Origin: a bacterium
GTDB lineage: Bacteria > Spirochaetota > Leptospiria > Leptospirales > Leptonemataceae
NCBI GenBank assembly: GCA_024742665.1
Contig: JANSYA010000005.1
Coordinates: 62,001 to 126,000 of the forward strand
Length of the DNA stretch: 64,000 nt
Direction of reading: 5' to 3'
Made by a program: the position numbers and the translations under genes. Below the pieces are notes generated by a model. It had not been told where the DNA came from. It was given only the letters and a program-made list of their open reading frames with translations, and ran no database searches. Positions 1 to 8,644 of the stretch are shown here, piece by piece. The stretch's first letter is position 1. Every line of letters starts with the position of its first letter.

Positions 1-201
1 AATTTCGCGAGCGACGGAGAACGCCGCACGGCCCTGGCATCGATTCGCGACGCCGGACTGCCGGTACACGTGCGCTGGAAAAAACAGCGCCGACCTTCCC
101 CGGTCGAAGCGCACTTTCTCTCAGAAATCATTCAGACTGTCCGCAGCAGCGGCGGACGCATTCGCATCCACGGTTCAACCAGCATCGCCGCCGCGATCTA
201 G
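1..201 (+). CDS. C-terminal end of an unknown protein (5' end outside window)
   Basis: Frame 1 is open from the first base to a TAG at 199-201 and encodes the last 66 residues of a protein. The tail is basic (WKKQRR) and ends in a small-residue stretch. It converges on the minus-strand phosphatase gene; the two stop codons share the palindrome CTAG at 198-201, so they overlap by 4 bp. No family is recognisable from this fragment. Codon usage resembles the neighbours, which supports a real gene end, but its function cannot be inferred. Confidence 0.5.
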   Translation, partial: NFASDGERRTALASIRDAGLPVHVRWKKQRRPSPVEAHFLSEIIQTVRSSGGRIRIHGSTSIAAAI

Positions 202-2483
202 TCCACGGCCTTGTCGTGTCGATCCAGTCGGGCCAGGGCCTGTTCGAGGCGCTTTGAGCCCGGATTGAGTTTCAAGGCCTGCCGCCAGTGCAGACCGGCT
301 TCCTGATAGCGGCCCAGTTTATAATAGACCTGGCCGAGCAGATCCGGCACCGCAGACTGCCGGCGATTCAAATTCGCGGCCCGCTCCAGATATTCCAGAG
401 CCTCCGCCCCACGGCCCAGTTTATTCAAACACAGTCCGGTATAATAATTGTACAGCATGCCGGAACTCGCGCCCCTGGAGCCGGCCGCTTCCAGCAGTTC
501 GAGCGCCGCCGCGTAGTCTTTGCCGCGGATCAAGTCGGCCGCCGCGGCTACCGAGTCTTCGCTCGCCGCCGGGGGCGCATCTGCCGCGACTTCCCCGCCT
601 GCAGAGGACGCCGCCAGGTACTCCACGCGAATCAAAGACAGGTCGTCCGTGATTTCGCCGACCTCGCTAATGCCCGCTACGATCCCTTCCAGACTCCCGC
701 CCGCTTTTTCGCAGATGTCCAGAATGCGCGTATCGTCGTGGCGAATATAGGCTTCGCCGCCTTCGTCGGAAACGCGTAGATCGTCTTTGCCGTCGCTGCC
801 GACGATCAGCGCATCGCCGGGCTGCAACTGCAGGGTTTCCACAAAATCCTGCTCCAGTAATTCGGCCTGCGGCATACCCAGCTTGTACAGACGATTCTCT
901 TCGCTCGTGAACGCGACCTTGCCGTCGCGAATCAAAATCGGATGCGGATGCTCCGCGTTAAAAAACAGCAGTCGCCCACTCTCTTCATCGATCAATCCCA
1001 GAAAACACGAAACGGCCATGCTGCCGTCGAAACTCGAAAGCACGCTGTGCAATTCGTGAAACGTGCTTCGCAGCCAGTCTTCCGGCGATTGGTCCAGGCT
1101 GACTTCCGGCCCGGCCGAGCGGTGCATGATTGAATTGATTACGGTGCCCGTAACCAGCGCGCCGCCCGCCCCCTGCATCGATTTACCCATCGCGTCGGCG
1201 TTTAGGAACATAACATAGCGCCGGTCGCGAAACATGAGATTCCCCGTAACGCAGAGATCCCCGCCGAGCTCACCGGGTTTTTTACGAAATAGAAAAGTTT
1301 TCTTTTGCTGAATCTGAAAATCAGTGCGCACGCGATCGCTGATATTCCAGTTCTTGAACAGCGGGTCCGCCAGCAGATTGGTCAGATAATAATCGCCGTC
1401 CTGCTGTTCTTTGAGGCTCTGCACCTGTCGCAGAGTTTCCTGCAAACGCGCCGTACGCTCTTCGACTTTCTTTTCGAGCGTGCGCGCGTAGCCGCGAATC
1501 TCAATGACCATATCGTTAAATGCGTCCGCCAGCAAACCCAGCTCGTCCTTTCGCCGTACAACAATAAAGGTGTCGAAGTCCCGGGCCCGCACGCGCTCGG
1601 CGCCGACGCGCAAAGCTTCGATCGGTCGATGTAAAAACCGCGCCAGCAAAACCGAAACCAGCAGCGAAAGCACAACGCTGATTCCCAGCAGAATCCAGAG
1701 GCGATCGCGCAGCTCATCGAGACGGTTCGCCGCGCCGGCGACGTCCAGATCCAATCCCAGCACCGCGAGAACGCGACCGTTGGAATCAAAGATCGGCGTG
1801 GCCGAACTCAGCCAGGTGCCCCACCGATCCGTATACCACTCGCGAGCGGATCCTGAAGAGCCGCGAAAGGCCTGCTTGAAAATCGGCTCGTCGCCGTACC
1901 AGTAGTTGCCGATCGGATTCGGCTCCTCGTCTTCGTCGATCACGCCGTTGTCGTTCATATCCACTTCAGCGTAATCCGAATCGGCGATATAATTCAGCGC
2001 GTCATACTCGGGATATTCCGGAATCGAAATCAGCATGTACGCGAATTTCATTCGGCTGGCCGTAGTCGGATCGTCGCTCGCCTGGCGGAACGCTTGATAG
2101 GGCAAGGCGTTCTCCAGGCTGCCCGCCTTGATCCGCCGCAGAGTCTGTACGATCTGCTGAAAATCCGCCGACGCGTGAAAGGCCTCGGCTTCCGCCGGTT
2201 CCAGCGATTCCCAGTACTCGTCCGCCTCCAGAGTCCGACGGGCATCCGGCGTGAGCTCCGCCGCCGCTTCGCGTATTTCCGCCGACAATCGCGCTATCGC
2301 TTTCCGATCCTCCGGCGTGAACATCATTGCGCCCGTGTTGCCCAGGTCGCGCATTCGCGTGCGCATTTGATCGAGCACCAGAGTCCGGCTGACGTCGTAG
2401 AAATAGTACAGGCTGACTCCGGTCATCCCCACCGCGAGGGAAAAGATCGCCAGACCAATCTGGATGCCGAACGAGATGCGCAT
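198..2483 (-). CDS. Membrane sensor SpoIIE-type PP2C phosphatase (HAMP, TPR tail)
   Basis: This is a predicted inner-membrane serine phosphatase that would dephosphorylate an anti-sigma-factor antagonist in response to a periplasmic signal. The order is: TM helix 1 at about residues 8-29, a periplasmic region to about 260, TM helix 2 at about 263-284, HAMP at about 285-337, a short coiled coil, a SpoIIE/PP2C domain at about 375-625, and TPR repeats at about 645-745. PP2C metal motifs are recognisable as NADAMGKSMQ and VGSDGKDD. The periplasmic part resembles a Cache-type sensor and contains an EF-hand-like loop at residues 175-186 (D-x-N-x-N-G-x-I-D-x-x-E). The gene lies 67 bp downstream of murA on the same strand. 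No clear Shine-Dalgarno precedes the ATG. The physiological partner is unknown. Confidence 0.9.
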   Translation of the reverse strand: MRISFGIQIGLAIFSLAVGMTGVSLYYFYDVSRTLVLDQMRTRMRDLGNTGAMMFTPEDRKAIARLSAEIREAAAELTPDARRTLEADEYWESLEPAEAEAFHASADFQQIVQTLRRIKAGSLENALPYQAFRQASDDPTTASRMKFAYMLISIPEYPEYDALNYIADSDYAEVDMNDNGVIDEDEEPNPIGNYWYGDEPIFKQAFRGSSGSAREWYTDRWGTWLSSATPIFDSNGRVLAVLGLDLDVAGAANRLDELRDRLWILLGISVVLSLLVSVLLARFLHRPIEALRVGAERVRARDFDTFIVVRRKDELGLLADAFNDMVIEIRGYARTLEKKVEERTARLQETLRQVQSLKEQQDGDYYLTNLLADPLFKNWNISDRVRTDFQIQQKKTFLFRKKPGELGGDLCVTGNLMFRDRRYVMFLNADAMGKSMQGAGGALVTGTVINSIMHRSAGPEVSLDQSPEDWLRSTFHELHSVLSSFDGSMAVSCFLGLIDEESGRLLFFNAEHPHPILIRDGKVAFTSEENRLYKLGMPQAELLEQDFVETLQLQPGDALIVGSDGKDDLRVSDEGGEAYIRHDDTRILDICEKAGGSLEGIVAGISEVGEITDDLSLIRVEYLAASSAGGEVAADAPPAASEDSVAAAADLIRGKDYAAALELLEAAGSRGASSGMLYNYYTGLCLNKLGRGAEALEYLERAANLNRRQSAVPDLLGQVYYKLGRYQEAGLHWRQALKLNPGSKRLEQALARLDRHDKAVD

Positions 2484-2550
2484 TGGGAAGATCTAGAGCG
2501 CCCGGCCCCGCTTCGGGCAAGTGGAATTTCGCGGATTCGCGAAAGCGACG

Positions 2551-3855
2551 CTAATTTTCCCGGGTGATGTCGGCCCCGAGTTCGCGCAAACGTTCGTCGA
2601 TGCGACTGAAACCGCGATCAATCTGCGTAATATTCTGAATCGTCGATTCACCCTGAGCGCAGAGCGCGGCAATCAACATAGCCATGCCCGCCCGAATGTC
2701 CGGGCTGGAAACGACCGCGCCCGTCATCGGAGAGGGCCCCATCACCAGGGCGCGGTGAGGATCGCACAGGACAATACGCGCGCCCATCGAAATCAGGCGG
2801 TCCGTAAAAAAGAGCCGCGACTCAAACATTTTTTCATGAATCAGAACGGTGCCGTTGCACTGCGACGCGGTCACGACGGCGACCGATGTCATGTCGGCGG
2901 GAAAGCCAGGCCAGGGAGCGTCGTCGATGCGCGGCACCGCGCCGCCAAGATCGGTAACGATGTCGAGATTCTGATCGGCCGGTACGAGCAGCGCGTCGCC
3001 TTCCGCCCGGGTTTCAATTCCCAGCCGCGAAAAGACCAGGCGGATCATGCGTAGATTTTCCAGGTCCGCGTCTTCGATGAGTAATTCGCCGCCGGTGACG
3101 GCCGCCAGCGCGATGAAGCTGCCGACTTCCAGATAGTCCGGACCGATGCGGTGCGGAGCGCCCTTCAATTTTTCGACGCCGTTGATTTTAAGAATATTCG
3201 AACCAATGCCCTCGATCTTCGCGCCCATGCTGTTGAGCAATCGGCACAGTCCCTGCACGTGGGGCTCGCTCGCCGCGTTGCGAATGATCGTTTCGCCGTC
3301 AGCCAGCGACGCCGCACACACAGCGTTCTCGGTCGCCGTCACCGAGGCTTCGTCGAGAAGGATATCCGCGCCGCGCAGCTGCTCGCAGTGCAATTCATAT
3401 CCGTCGGGAAAAGTCTTTACATTCGCACCGAGCGCCTGCAGCGCCAGGATATGAGTGTCCATCCGCCGCCGGCCGATGCGATCGCCGCCAGGCCGCGGCA
3501 TAAATACGCGGCCGTTGCGCGCGAGCATCGGTCCTGCAAGCGTGACCGAACCGCGGAGCTGAGTGGCCAGCTCCGCCGGCAAATCTCCGGTGGGATCGTT
3601 TTTCGCATGCACGCGGATGCGCGTCGGCTGCCCGGACTGCACCTCTTCGACGGTCGCCCCCAGGCTGCGCAAAATCTCCTGCATCAGCAGCACGTCTTCA
3701 ATGGGCGGGATATTATTCAGGACGACTTCTTCGTCGGTGAGGAGACACGCCGCGAGTAGAGGCAGGGCTTCGTTTTTATTGCCCTGGGGTCGTACCCGAC
3801 CAGAAATCGGATTTCCGCCGCGAACGCGAAACACACTGCCGGTCGTCGATTGCAT
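2551..3855 (-). CDS. murA: UDP-N-acetylglucosamine 1-carboxyvinyltransferase MurA (Asp variant)
   Basis: MurA transfers enolpyruvate from PEP to UDP-GlcNAc, the first committed step of peptidoglycan synthesis in the cytoplasm. The substrate-binding NKNEALP motif lies near the N-terminus, and the [12 protein letters not shown] segment carries the general-base Asp. In the active-site loop the usual PGGC is PGGD: the codon at 3481-3483 reads GAT on the coding strand. Asp at this position is known from Mycobacterium, Chlamydia and Borrelia and makes MurA insensitive to fosfomycin. I chose the ATG at 3855 (434 residues); the frame also opens 12 codons upstream at a GTG, but that extension is not conserved in the family. 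It is divergent from thiD. Confidence 0.95.
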   Translation of the reverse strand: MQSTTGSVFRVRGGNPISGRVRPQGNKNEALPLLAACLLTDEEVVLNNIPPIEDVLLMQEILRSLGATVEEVQSGQPTRIRVHAKNDPTGDLPAELATQLRGSVTLAGPMLARNGRVFMPRPGGDRIGRRRMDTHILALQALGANVKTFPDGYELHCEQLRGADILLDEASVTATENAVCAASLADGETIIRNAASEPHVQGLCRLLNSMGAKIEGIGSNILKINGVEKLKGAPHRIGPDYLEVGSFIALAAVTGGELLIEDADLENLRMIRLVFSRLGIETRAEGDALLVPADQNLDIVTDLGGAVPRIDDAPWPGFPADMTSVAVVTASQCNGTVLIHEKMFESRLFFTDRLISMGARIVLCDPHRALVMGPSPMTGAVVSSPDIRAGMAMLIAALCAQGESTIQNITQIDRGFSRIDERLRELGADITREN

Positions 3856-3935
3856 GAAACATTCAAACGCGGGGGCGGAGCCGGCGTCCACTGGATTTCG
3901 ATTGACGATCCCTCGAAGCCGGAGGCCCTTTCCGC

Positions 3936-4775
3936 ATGCCGGAAAACTCCCTCACTGCGAAAAAACCAGCCCCGCCCGTAGCTCTCAGCATCGCCGGCAG
4001 CGACAGCAGCGGCGGGGCCGGCATCCAGGCGGATCTGAAAACCTTCCAGGCTCTGGGCTGCTTCGGCACCACGGCGATCACCGCGATCACCTGTCAGAAT
4101 ACAACCGGCGTCAGCGCGGTGCAGGGCATCGATCCCGGGATTGTGGCCGGCCAGATCCGCGACGTGCTGGCGGACTTTCCCGTAGCCGCCGCAAAGACCG
4201 GCATGCTGTTTTCGGCCGAGATCATTGCCGCCGTAAGCGAAGCCTGGCGCACGACCGCGGGCCAGATTCCCCTGGTCGTCGACCCGGTGATGGTCGCAAC
4301 CAGCGGCCACCGCCTGCTGGAAACGACGGCTGAAGCGGCGCTGATTGCATTCCTGCAGCAGGCCACGCTGATTACGCCCAATCTGCCGGAAGCCGAAGTA
4401 ATTCTAGAACGATCGATCCAGTCCATGACAGATATGCACGCGGCCGCACGGGAGCTACAGAAGCAAACCAGAGCTTCTGTTTTACTCAAAGGCGGCCATC
4501 GCCTGCAGTCCGGCGAACGCCCCGGGGAAGCCGTCGACATTTTGTTTGACGGCAGCAATATCGAAGAGATCGCCCGGCCGGTGCTCAGTACCAACAGCAC
4601 CCATGGGACCGGCTGTACTCTGAGCGCCGCGATTGCCGCCGGGCTCAGCCAGGGGCAATCGCTCATTACCGCAGTCCACGCGGCACGAGATTACCTGCAC
4701 GGAGCTGTTCAGCATGCCCCGGGACTGGGTGCAGGATCGGGGCCGCTGAATCATATGTGGAATTCCTCATCGTAG
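3936..4775 (+). CDS. thiD: Hydroxymethylpyrimidine/phosphomethylpyrimidine kinase
   Basis: ThiD phosphorylates HMP and HMP-phosphate to HMP-pyrophosphate for thiamine synthesis. The ribokinase-fold signatures are clear: [18 protein letters not shown] at the N-terminus for substrate binding, the DPVM motif near residue 115, and [17 protein letters not shown] near the C-terminus, which forms the anion hole and holds the catalytic Cys. Length (279 residues) is normal. It is transcribed divergently from murA across an 80-bp gap. No other thi gene and no convincing TPP riboswitch lies nearby, so it seems to be a stand-alone gene. Confidence 0.95.
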   Translation: MPENSLTAKKPAPPVALSIAGSDSSGGAGIQADLKTFQALGCFGTTAITAITCQNTTGVSAVQGIDPGIVAGQIRDVLADFPVAAAKTGMLFSAEIIAAVSEAWRTTAGQIPLVVDPVMVATSGHRLLETTAEAALIAFLQQATLITPNLPEAEVILERSIQSMTDMHAAARELQKQTRASVLLKGGHRLQSGERPGEAVDILFDGSNIEEIARPVLSTNSTHGTGCTLSAAIAAGLSQGQSLITAVHAARDYLHGAVQHAPGLGAGSGPLNHMWNSSS

Positions 4776-4841
4776 TCCGATAGTCCGCAGTGAGTGGCGG
4801 CCGAAACGCTCCGGCTCCCAACAGTTGAACGTCCAAAACTG

Positions 4842-4855
4842 TTACCATTTGGTAA
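4842..4855. promoter_or_regulatory. Short palindrome, possible operator
   Basis: TTACCA-TT-TGGTAA is a perfect 6-2-6 inverted repeat in the gap between thiD and the decayed lipoprotein gene. The spacing is too tight to form an RNA hairpin, so a dimeric regulator site is the simplest reading. No regulator gene is adjacent. It may be a leftover control site for the lipoprotein that followed it. Confidence 0.3.
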
Positions 4856-4913
4856 GCAAATCATTCGTAGCGGGTTGTCACCGGCCGGAGTCTGAGATAT
4901 TTGCCAGCCAGAC

Positions 4914-5203
4914 ATGAAGGTTTATCAAAAACTGCCAGTCTGGCTCTTGCTGACTGCAGCGCTACCTCTAACATCGGCCTACACGAACTTTGAAAATTAC
5001 TGTGACATCAAAGATCCGGACTGCTCTCCGGAGCTCTGGCTTTCATTGACTGCGGGTCTCGGGAACTCCAGTTGTATCCGGTACTCATGGGCGGCCAAAT
5101 GCACGGCTGCGCCCTGGATTCCAGCATCACATTCGTCACGACTGACGGAATCAATCTCTACGTTATGGAACTCTCCGGCGAACGAATCCGTATGATCGAA
5201 TAA
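4914..5203 (+). pseudogene. Remnant of an NHL-repeat secreted protein (frameshifted, internally deleted)
   Basis: The frame starting at 4914 encodes a signal peptide (MKVYQKLPVWLLLTAALPL) and then ENYCDIKDPDCSPELWLSL, the kind of mature N-terminus seen in Leptospira-type lipoproteins and in the two propeller lipoproteins at 21.6-24.8 kb. After about 5070 this frame turns into low-quality sequence and stops at 5195. In another frame, from about 5087 to the TAA at 5201, the sequence reads TTDGINLYVMELSGERIRMI, closely matching a terminal NHL repeat (DG-x-NLYV-x6-IR-I). The two ends of one beta-propeller gene therefore appear to survive in different frames with the middle lost. A real short protein from the first frame cannot be excluded. 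Confidence 0.65.
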
Positions 5204-5257
5204 TCGCCGGTATAAATATTTCTCGACGAGTTCCGTACGACCGGGCCATAAATCCCC

Positions 5258-5752
5258 ATGTCCCATCCGCGTAAGTACGATGCCGACAATCCGCTGCTTA
5301 CAAAGCTCCGCGAATTGTGCCTGAGCTTCCCGGACGCGTTCGAAAAAGAAGCGTGGGGCGAGTGCACTTTTCGCATGGAAGGCGGAACCATGTTCGCCGT
5401 CACCGATTTTAATCATCACGGCAGCGGACACATAGCTGTCTGGGTCAAAGCACCGCCCCTGGCGCAGGAGCAGATGGTTGAAAGCGATCCCAAACGCTAT
5501 TTCCGGCCGCCCTATATGGGCCCGAAGGGCTGGGTCGGGATTCGCCTGGACGTCGGGCGCGTAAGCTGGAAAAAAGTGCGCGAGATCATTGCCGCAGGTT
5601 ATGAAATGTCCGCCCCGAAGCGTGCGAAACAAAGCGGCGGCTCTCAAAAGCAAGCAGTCGCGCAGGCGGCCCCGAAATCTGAAACTCGCGTAACCAAAAG
5701 GTCCGCGGGCAGCTGCAAGAAAAAGAAAGCAACGCAGAAGAAGGGCCGCTAA
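5258..5752 (+). CDS. MmcQ/YjbR family protein with lysine-rich tail
   Basis: Residues 1-110 match the MmcQ/YjbR family (DUF419): an N-terminal LRELCLSFPDAFEKEAWGE segment, then F-x-V beta strands, then a PYMGPKGWVGIRLD motif ahead of a final helix. Proteins of this small alpha/beta fold have been proposed to bind DNA, but their function is unsettled. Residues from about 118 to 164 form a basic extension that ends in KKKKATQKKGR, which is not part of the domain. It is followed 26 bp later by the GNAT gene, so the two may be co-transcribed. Confidence 0.85.
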   Translation: MSHPRKYDADNPLLTKLRELCLSFPDAFEKEAWGECTFRMEGGTMFAVTDFNHHGSGHIAVWVKAPPLAQEQMVESDPKRYFRPPYMGPKGWVGIRLDVGRVSWKKVREIIAAGYEMSAPKRAKQSGGSQKQAVAQAAPKSETRVTKRSAGSCKKKKATQKKGR

Positions 5753-5778
5753 TCTGTCGCCCGGTCCTGAAAAAAATT

Positions 5779-6426
5779 ATGCAACCCAACATCCGCAACG
5801 AACAGCCGCAAGACCATCGCACGGTCGAAGAATTAACGCGCGACGCCTTCTGGAATCTGTACTTTCCCGGCTGCGACGAACACTATCTCGTGCATATTAT
5901 GCGCGACCATCCCGACTTTATTCCGGAGATGGCCTTCGTCGCCGAATTAGACGGCAAGATCGTCGGCAATATCATGTTTACGAAATCGAGTCTGATGGAC
6001 GAAGCCGGCGGAAAGCTCGACACGATTACCTTCGGCCCGGTTTGCGTGCATCCCGACTATCAGGGGCGTGGCGTCGGGCCGGCTCTGATTCGCCACAGCA
6101 TCGATCTCGCACGTAAAAACGACGTGAACGCCATCGCGATCCTCGGCCATCCCCGCAACTACGTGAAGTACGGATTCGTAAGCTCGCGCGACTTGCTCGT
6201 CAGCGACGCGGAGGGGCGCTACCCTTTCGGGCAGCTCGTACTGGAACTAAAAGCAGGCGTGCTATCGACGAATCCGGTCGCACGCAAGCTTCATATAAGT
6301 TCACTCTTCGAACAGCTGACCGAAGAGAGAGTTGCGGAGTTCGACCGGACCTTTCCGGAAAAAGAAAAGTCCGAGACGGCGACCCAGGTTGAATTCGGCA
6401 TCGCCGTCCGCGCATATCTGGACTAA
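5779..6426 (+). CDS. GNAT family N-acetyltransferase
   Basis: This is a 215-residue acyl-CoA-dependent acetyltransferase of the YhbS-like subgroup. The acetyl-CoA binding motif A is visible as VHPDYQGRGVGPALIRHSID around residues 93-113, followed by the NYVKYGF segment typical of YhbS proteins. The substrate cannot be predicted. It lies directly downstream of the MmcQ/YjbR gene with a short gap and no obvious terminator, suggesting a two-gene unit. About 150 bp without a gene follow. Confidence 0.88.
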   Translation: MQPNIRNEQPQDHRTVEELTRDAFWNLYFPGCDEHYLVHIMRDHPDFIPEMAFVAELDGKIVGNIMFTKSSLMDEAGGKLDTITFGPVCVHPDYQGRGVGPALIRHSIDLARKNDVNAIAILGHPRNYVKYGFVSSRDLLVSDAEGRYPFGQLVLELKAGVLSTNPVARKLHISSLFEQLTEERVAEFDRTFPEKEKSETATQVEFGIAVRAYLD

Positions 6427-6576
6427 CGCAAACTTAAAAAGAGAGGGTGCATTTCGACCAGCGCCCCGCAGACGTACAGTTGCGGCAGTGAAACGGAACT
6501 TGTTCGCTTATAAAAGAAGCTTGTAGCTGAAATATTTTGAACCACTCTTAGTTCATCTTCCGTCGGATAAAATCAA

Positions 6577-7689
6577 ATGAATGCGAACAATCGAAATACC
6601 GGGTCTTCAGTTAACTCTCTGCCCCGCCGCCTGACTATCTTTGGAATCTATGGAATCTTTGGATCGGGCCTGGTCTTCGCAACCTCCTGTGCAAGCGTTG
6701 CTCCGATTCTGGAACCAATTCTTAAGCCGATTCTCGAGGGCGAGACTCAGGGCCCCGATCCAGAATCAGGCCCCGAACCCGGCGCCAACCGCGGTGGCCC
6801 CGGGCCGGGTATCGGAAATTGCCCGGTCTTCCCCGCTGCCGATATCTGGAATACGCGCATCGATCGCGCGCCGGTGCACAGCCGTTCGAACGCCTATGTG
6901 AATAGCATCGGCGCGAATACACGCTTTCATCCCGACTTCGGATCAGGCACCTGGCAGGGCGCGCCGATCGGCATCCCCTATCAGATCGTCGACAATTCCA
7001 CGCCGATGCGTAGCGTCCGCTTTCAGTACGCGTCAGAAAGCGATCCCGGTCCGTATCCGATTCCGAACAATCCCCTGATCGAAGGCGGACCGGACTCCGA
7101 CGGCGACCGCCACATTATCGCGATCCGACCTTCCGACTGCACGCTCTTTGAATTATTCGCGGCCTATCCCGAACAGGGCGGTCGCGCCTGGCGCGCCGGC
7201 AGCGGCGCAAAATTCGATCTACGCAGCCACCAACTACGCCCCGACACCTGGACTTCGGCCGACGCTGCAGGACTGCCGATCTTTCCGGGGCTTGTGCGCT
7301 ACGATGAAGTCGCAGCCGGAGAAATCAAACACGCGATTCGCTTTACGGCCGTGCACACCCGGCGCGCCTACGTCTGGCCGGCGCGACACTACGCCTCCAG
7401 CAAGACCGATAAAAATATACCGCCGCTGGGGCAGCGCTTTCGCCTGAAGCGCAGCTTCGACGTGTCGGGTTATTCGCCGGAAGTGAAGGTGATCCTGATT
7501 GCGATGCAGCGCTACGGAATTATTCTCGCGGACAACGGCTCGAACTGGTTCGTAAGCGGCGCTCCCGATGAACGCTGGAACAATAGCACCCTGCGCGAAC
7601 TCAAACGCCTGACCGGTAAAGACTTCGAAGCGGTCGACGTGTCCGGCTACCAGGTTCGGCCGGATTCAGGTCAAGCACGCATTCCCTGA
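6577..7689 (+). CDS. Conserved secreted lipoprotein of unknown function
   Basis: The N-terminus carries a membrane-targeting stretch ending in a lipobox-like FATSC, so this is a probable lipoprotein with Cys near residue 37. A Pro/Glu/Gly-rich linker follows (about 55-80) and then one compact domain to the C-terminus. That domain has the features of a widely distributed secreted family I recall mainly from Actinobacteria and Myxococcota: FPAADIWNT near its start, ESDPGPYPIP, HAIRFT, YVWPARHYAS and ILADNGSNWF. No catalytic function is established for it. It stands alone, and its patchy family distribution is compatible with horizontal acquisition. Confidence 0.75.
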   Translation: MNANNRNTGSSVNSLPRRLTIFGIYGIFGSGLVFATSCASVAPILEPILKPILEGETQGPDPESGPEPGANRGGPGPGIGNCPVFPAADIWNTRIDRAPVHSRSNAYVNSIGANTRFHPDFGSGTWQGAPIGIPYQIVDNSTPMRSVRFQYASESDPGPYPIPNNPLIEGGPDSDGDRHIIAIRPSDCTLFELFAAYPEQGGRAWRAGSGAKFDLRSHQLRPDTWTSADAAGLPIFPGLVRYDEVAAGEIKHAIRFTAVHTRRAYVWPARHYASSKTDKNIPPLGQRFRLKRSFDVSGYSPEVKVILIAMQRYGIILADNGSNWFVSGAPDERWNNSTLRELKRLTGKDFEAVDVSGYQVRPDSGQARIP

Positions 7690-7780
7690 ATTCGAAGCCG
7701 TGAATCTCGCCGGAAGCAGGCGCGATTTCCGTTCAGGCAACGTGGCGTATCATATCCTGTTTCGGAGCCTCTTTCGGGGT

Positions 7781-8479
7781 TCAGATGCAATCCGCTACGA
7801 ACAGCATATGCGTGGGCCGTTTAGCCCGGGGATAGGCTTTCGCGGGAACGCTTTCGACGCGCGGAAAGATCTGGCTGAGCTCGTCTTCGAAGCTTTGATC
7901 CAGGTTGCCGGACCAGAATACGGCCCGCCCGTCTTTTCGAAGACACCTGCGAATGGCCAGCAGTCCTTCTGGACGGTATAGACGCTGGTTCGCGTTTTGA
8001 ACCAGCGGATCCGGGCTATTGTCCACGTCGAGCAAGACGGCGTGGTACGATTCTCCGGCGCTCTTTCGAATGCAATCGAAGACGTCTCCCGATCGAATCG
8101 TTACGCGCGGATCATCCAGCAAGCGGCCGTTTATACTTTGCAGATGCCTGCGATTCCACTCCACGATTTCCGGCAGCAGTTCCGCGACTTCGACGCTGGC
8201 ATCCGGCGGGACCAGCTCCAGAACGCCGCGCAGGGTATAACCAAAACCGAGGCCGCCGATCAGCACGCGCGGCTTCGCGGCCTTTTCACTCCCGAGGTTC
8301 ACGCAGGCCAGAGCCGCCATCTCCAATTCGGAGGAGTGGGCCTTCGTGCTCATGAGAGTCGTATTGTTTATACGGAGATAAAATTCGCCGTCATGTTCTT
8401 GCAGCACGATTGTCGCAACAGACGGCGCGGCGGATGCGGAAGCAAGTTCGAGGGACGCGAGGGTTTTGGTCGGCTTCAT
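7781..8479 (-). CDS. Spermidine-synthase-like methyltransferase-fold protein
   Basis: A Rossmann-type domain has the glycine-rich nucleotide motif VLIGGLGFGYTLR, an acidic strand (VEVAELLPEIVEW) and a GDVFD segment, in the order found in spermidine-synthase-like proteins. The substrate-binding Asp pair of true aminopropyltransferases is not clearly matched (DVDNSPDPL instead), so polyamine synthesis is uncertain. I prefer the ATG at 8479 because the upstream start at 8536 falls inside the terminator hairpin of the preceding gene. It converges with the secreted lipoprotein gene. Confidence 0.8.
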   Translation of the reverse strand: MKPTKTLASLELASASAAPSVATIVLQEHDGEFYLRINNTTLMSTKAHSSELEMAALACVNLGSEKAAKPRVLIGGLGFGYTLRGVLELVPPDASVEVAELLPEIVEWNRRHLQSINGRLLDDPRVTIRSGDVFDCIRKSAGESYHAVLLDVDNSPDPLVQNANQRLYRPEGLLAIRRCLRKDGRAVFWSGNLDQSFEDELSQIFPRVESVPAKAYPRAKRPTHMLFVADCI

Positions 8480-8531
8480 CGGTTCACGCGAAAATCGGAA
8501 AAAAATTCGAAGGTCGCATAGACGAGTCCGA

Positions 8532-8582
8532 AACAAAAAACGCTACGATCCTTGAAGCCGAATAGCATGGATCGCAGCGTTT
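8532..8582 (-). terminator. Rho-independent terminator downstream of the PIN-TRAM gene
   Basis: Read on the minus strand, AAACGCTGCGATCC at 8582-8569 pairs with GGATCGTAGCGTTT at 8551-8538, a 14-bp stem with one mismatch and a 17-nt loop. A T-rich tract follows to 8532. It lies 62 bp after the PIN-TRAM stop codon and before the next minus-strand gene, so it should end the PIN-TRAM transcript. Confidence 0.75.
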
Positions 8583-8644
8583 CGAATCGACTCCGGCCTT
8601 CACGAAAGCGACCGAAAATCGAGGGTTAACTTTTTACGAACGAT

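Noticed and set aside
2527..2544. TTTCGCG-GATT-CGCGAAA hairpin between murA and the sensor phosphatase
   Set aside because: Only a 7-bp stem with no T-tract on the minus strand; not enough to call a terminator.
4890..4913. CTGAGA followed by TGCCAGCC downstream of thiD, resembling TPP riboswitch pieces
   Set aside because: The conserved elements are too close together, in the wrong order for a thi-box, and lie downstream of thiD ahead of a decayed lipoprotein gene.
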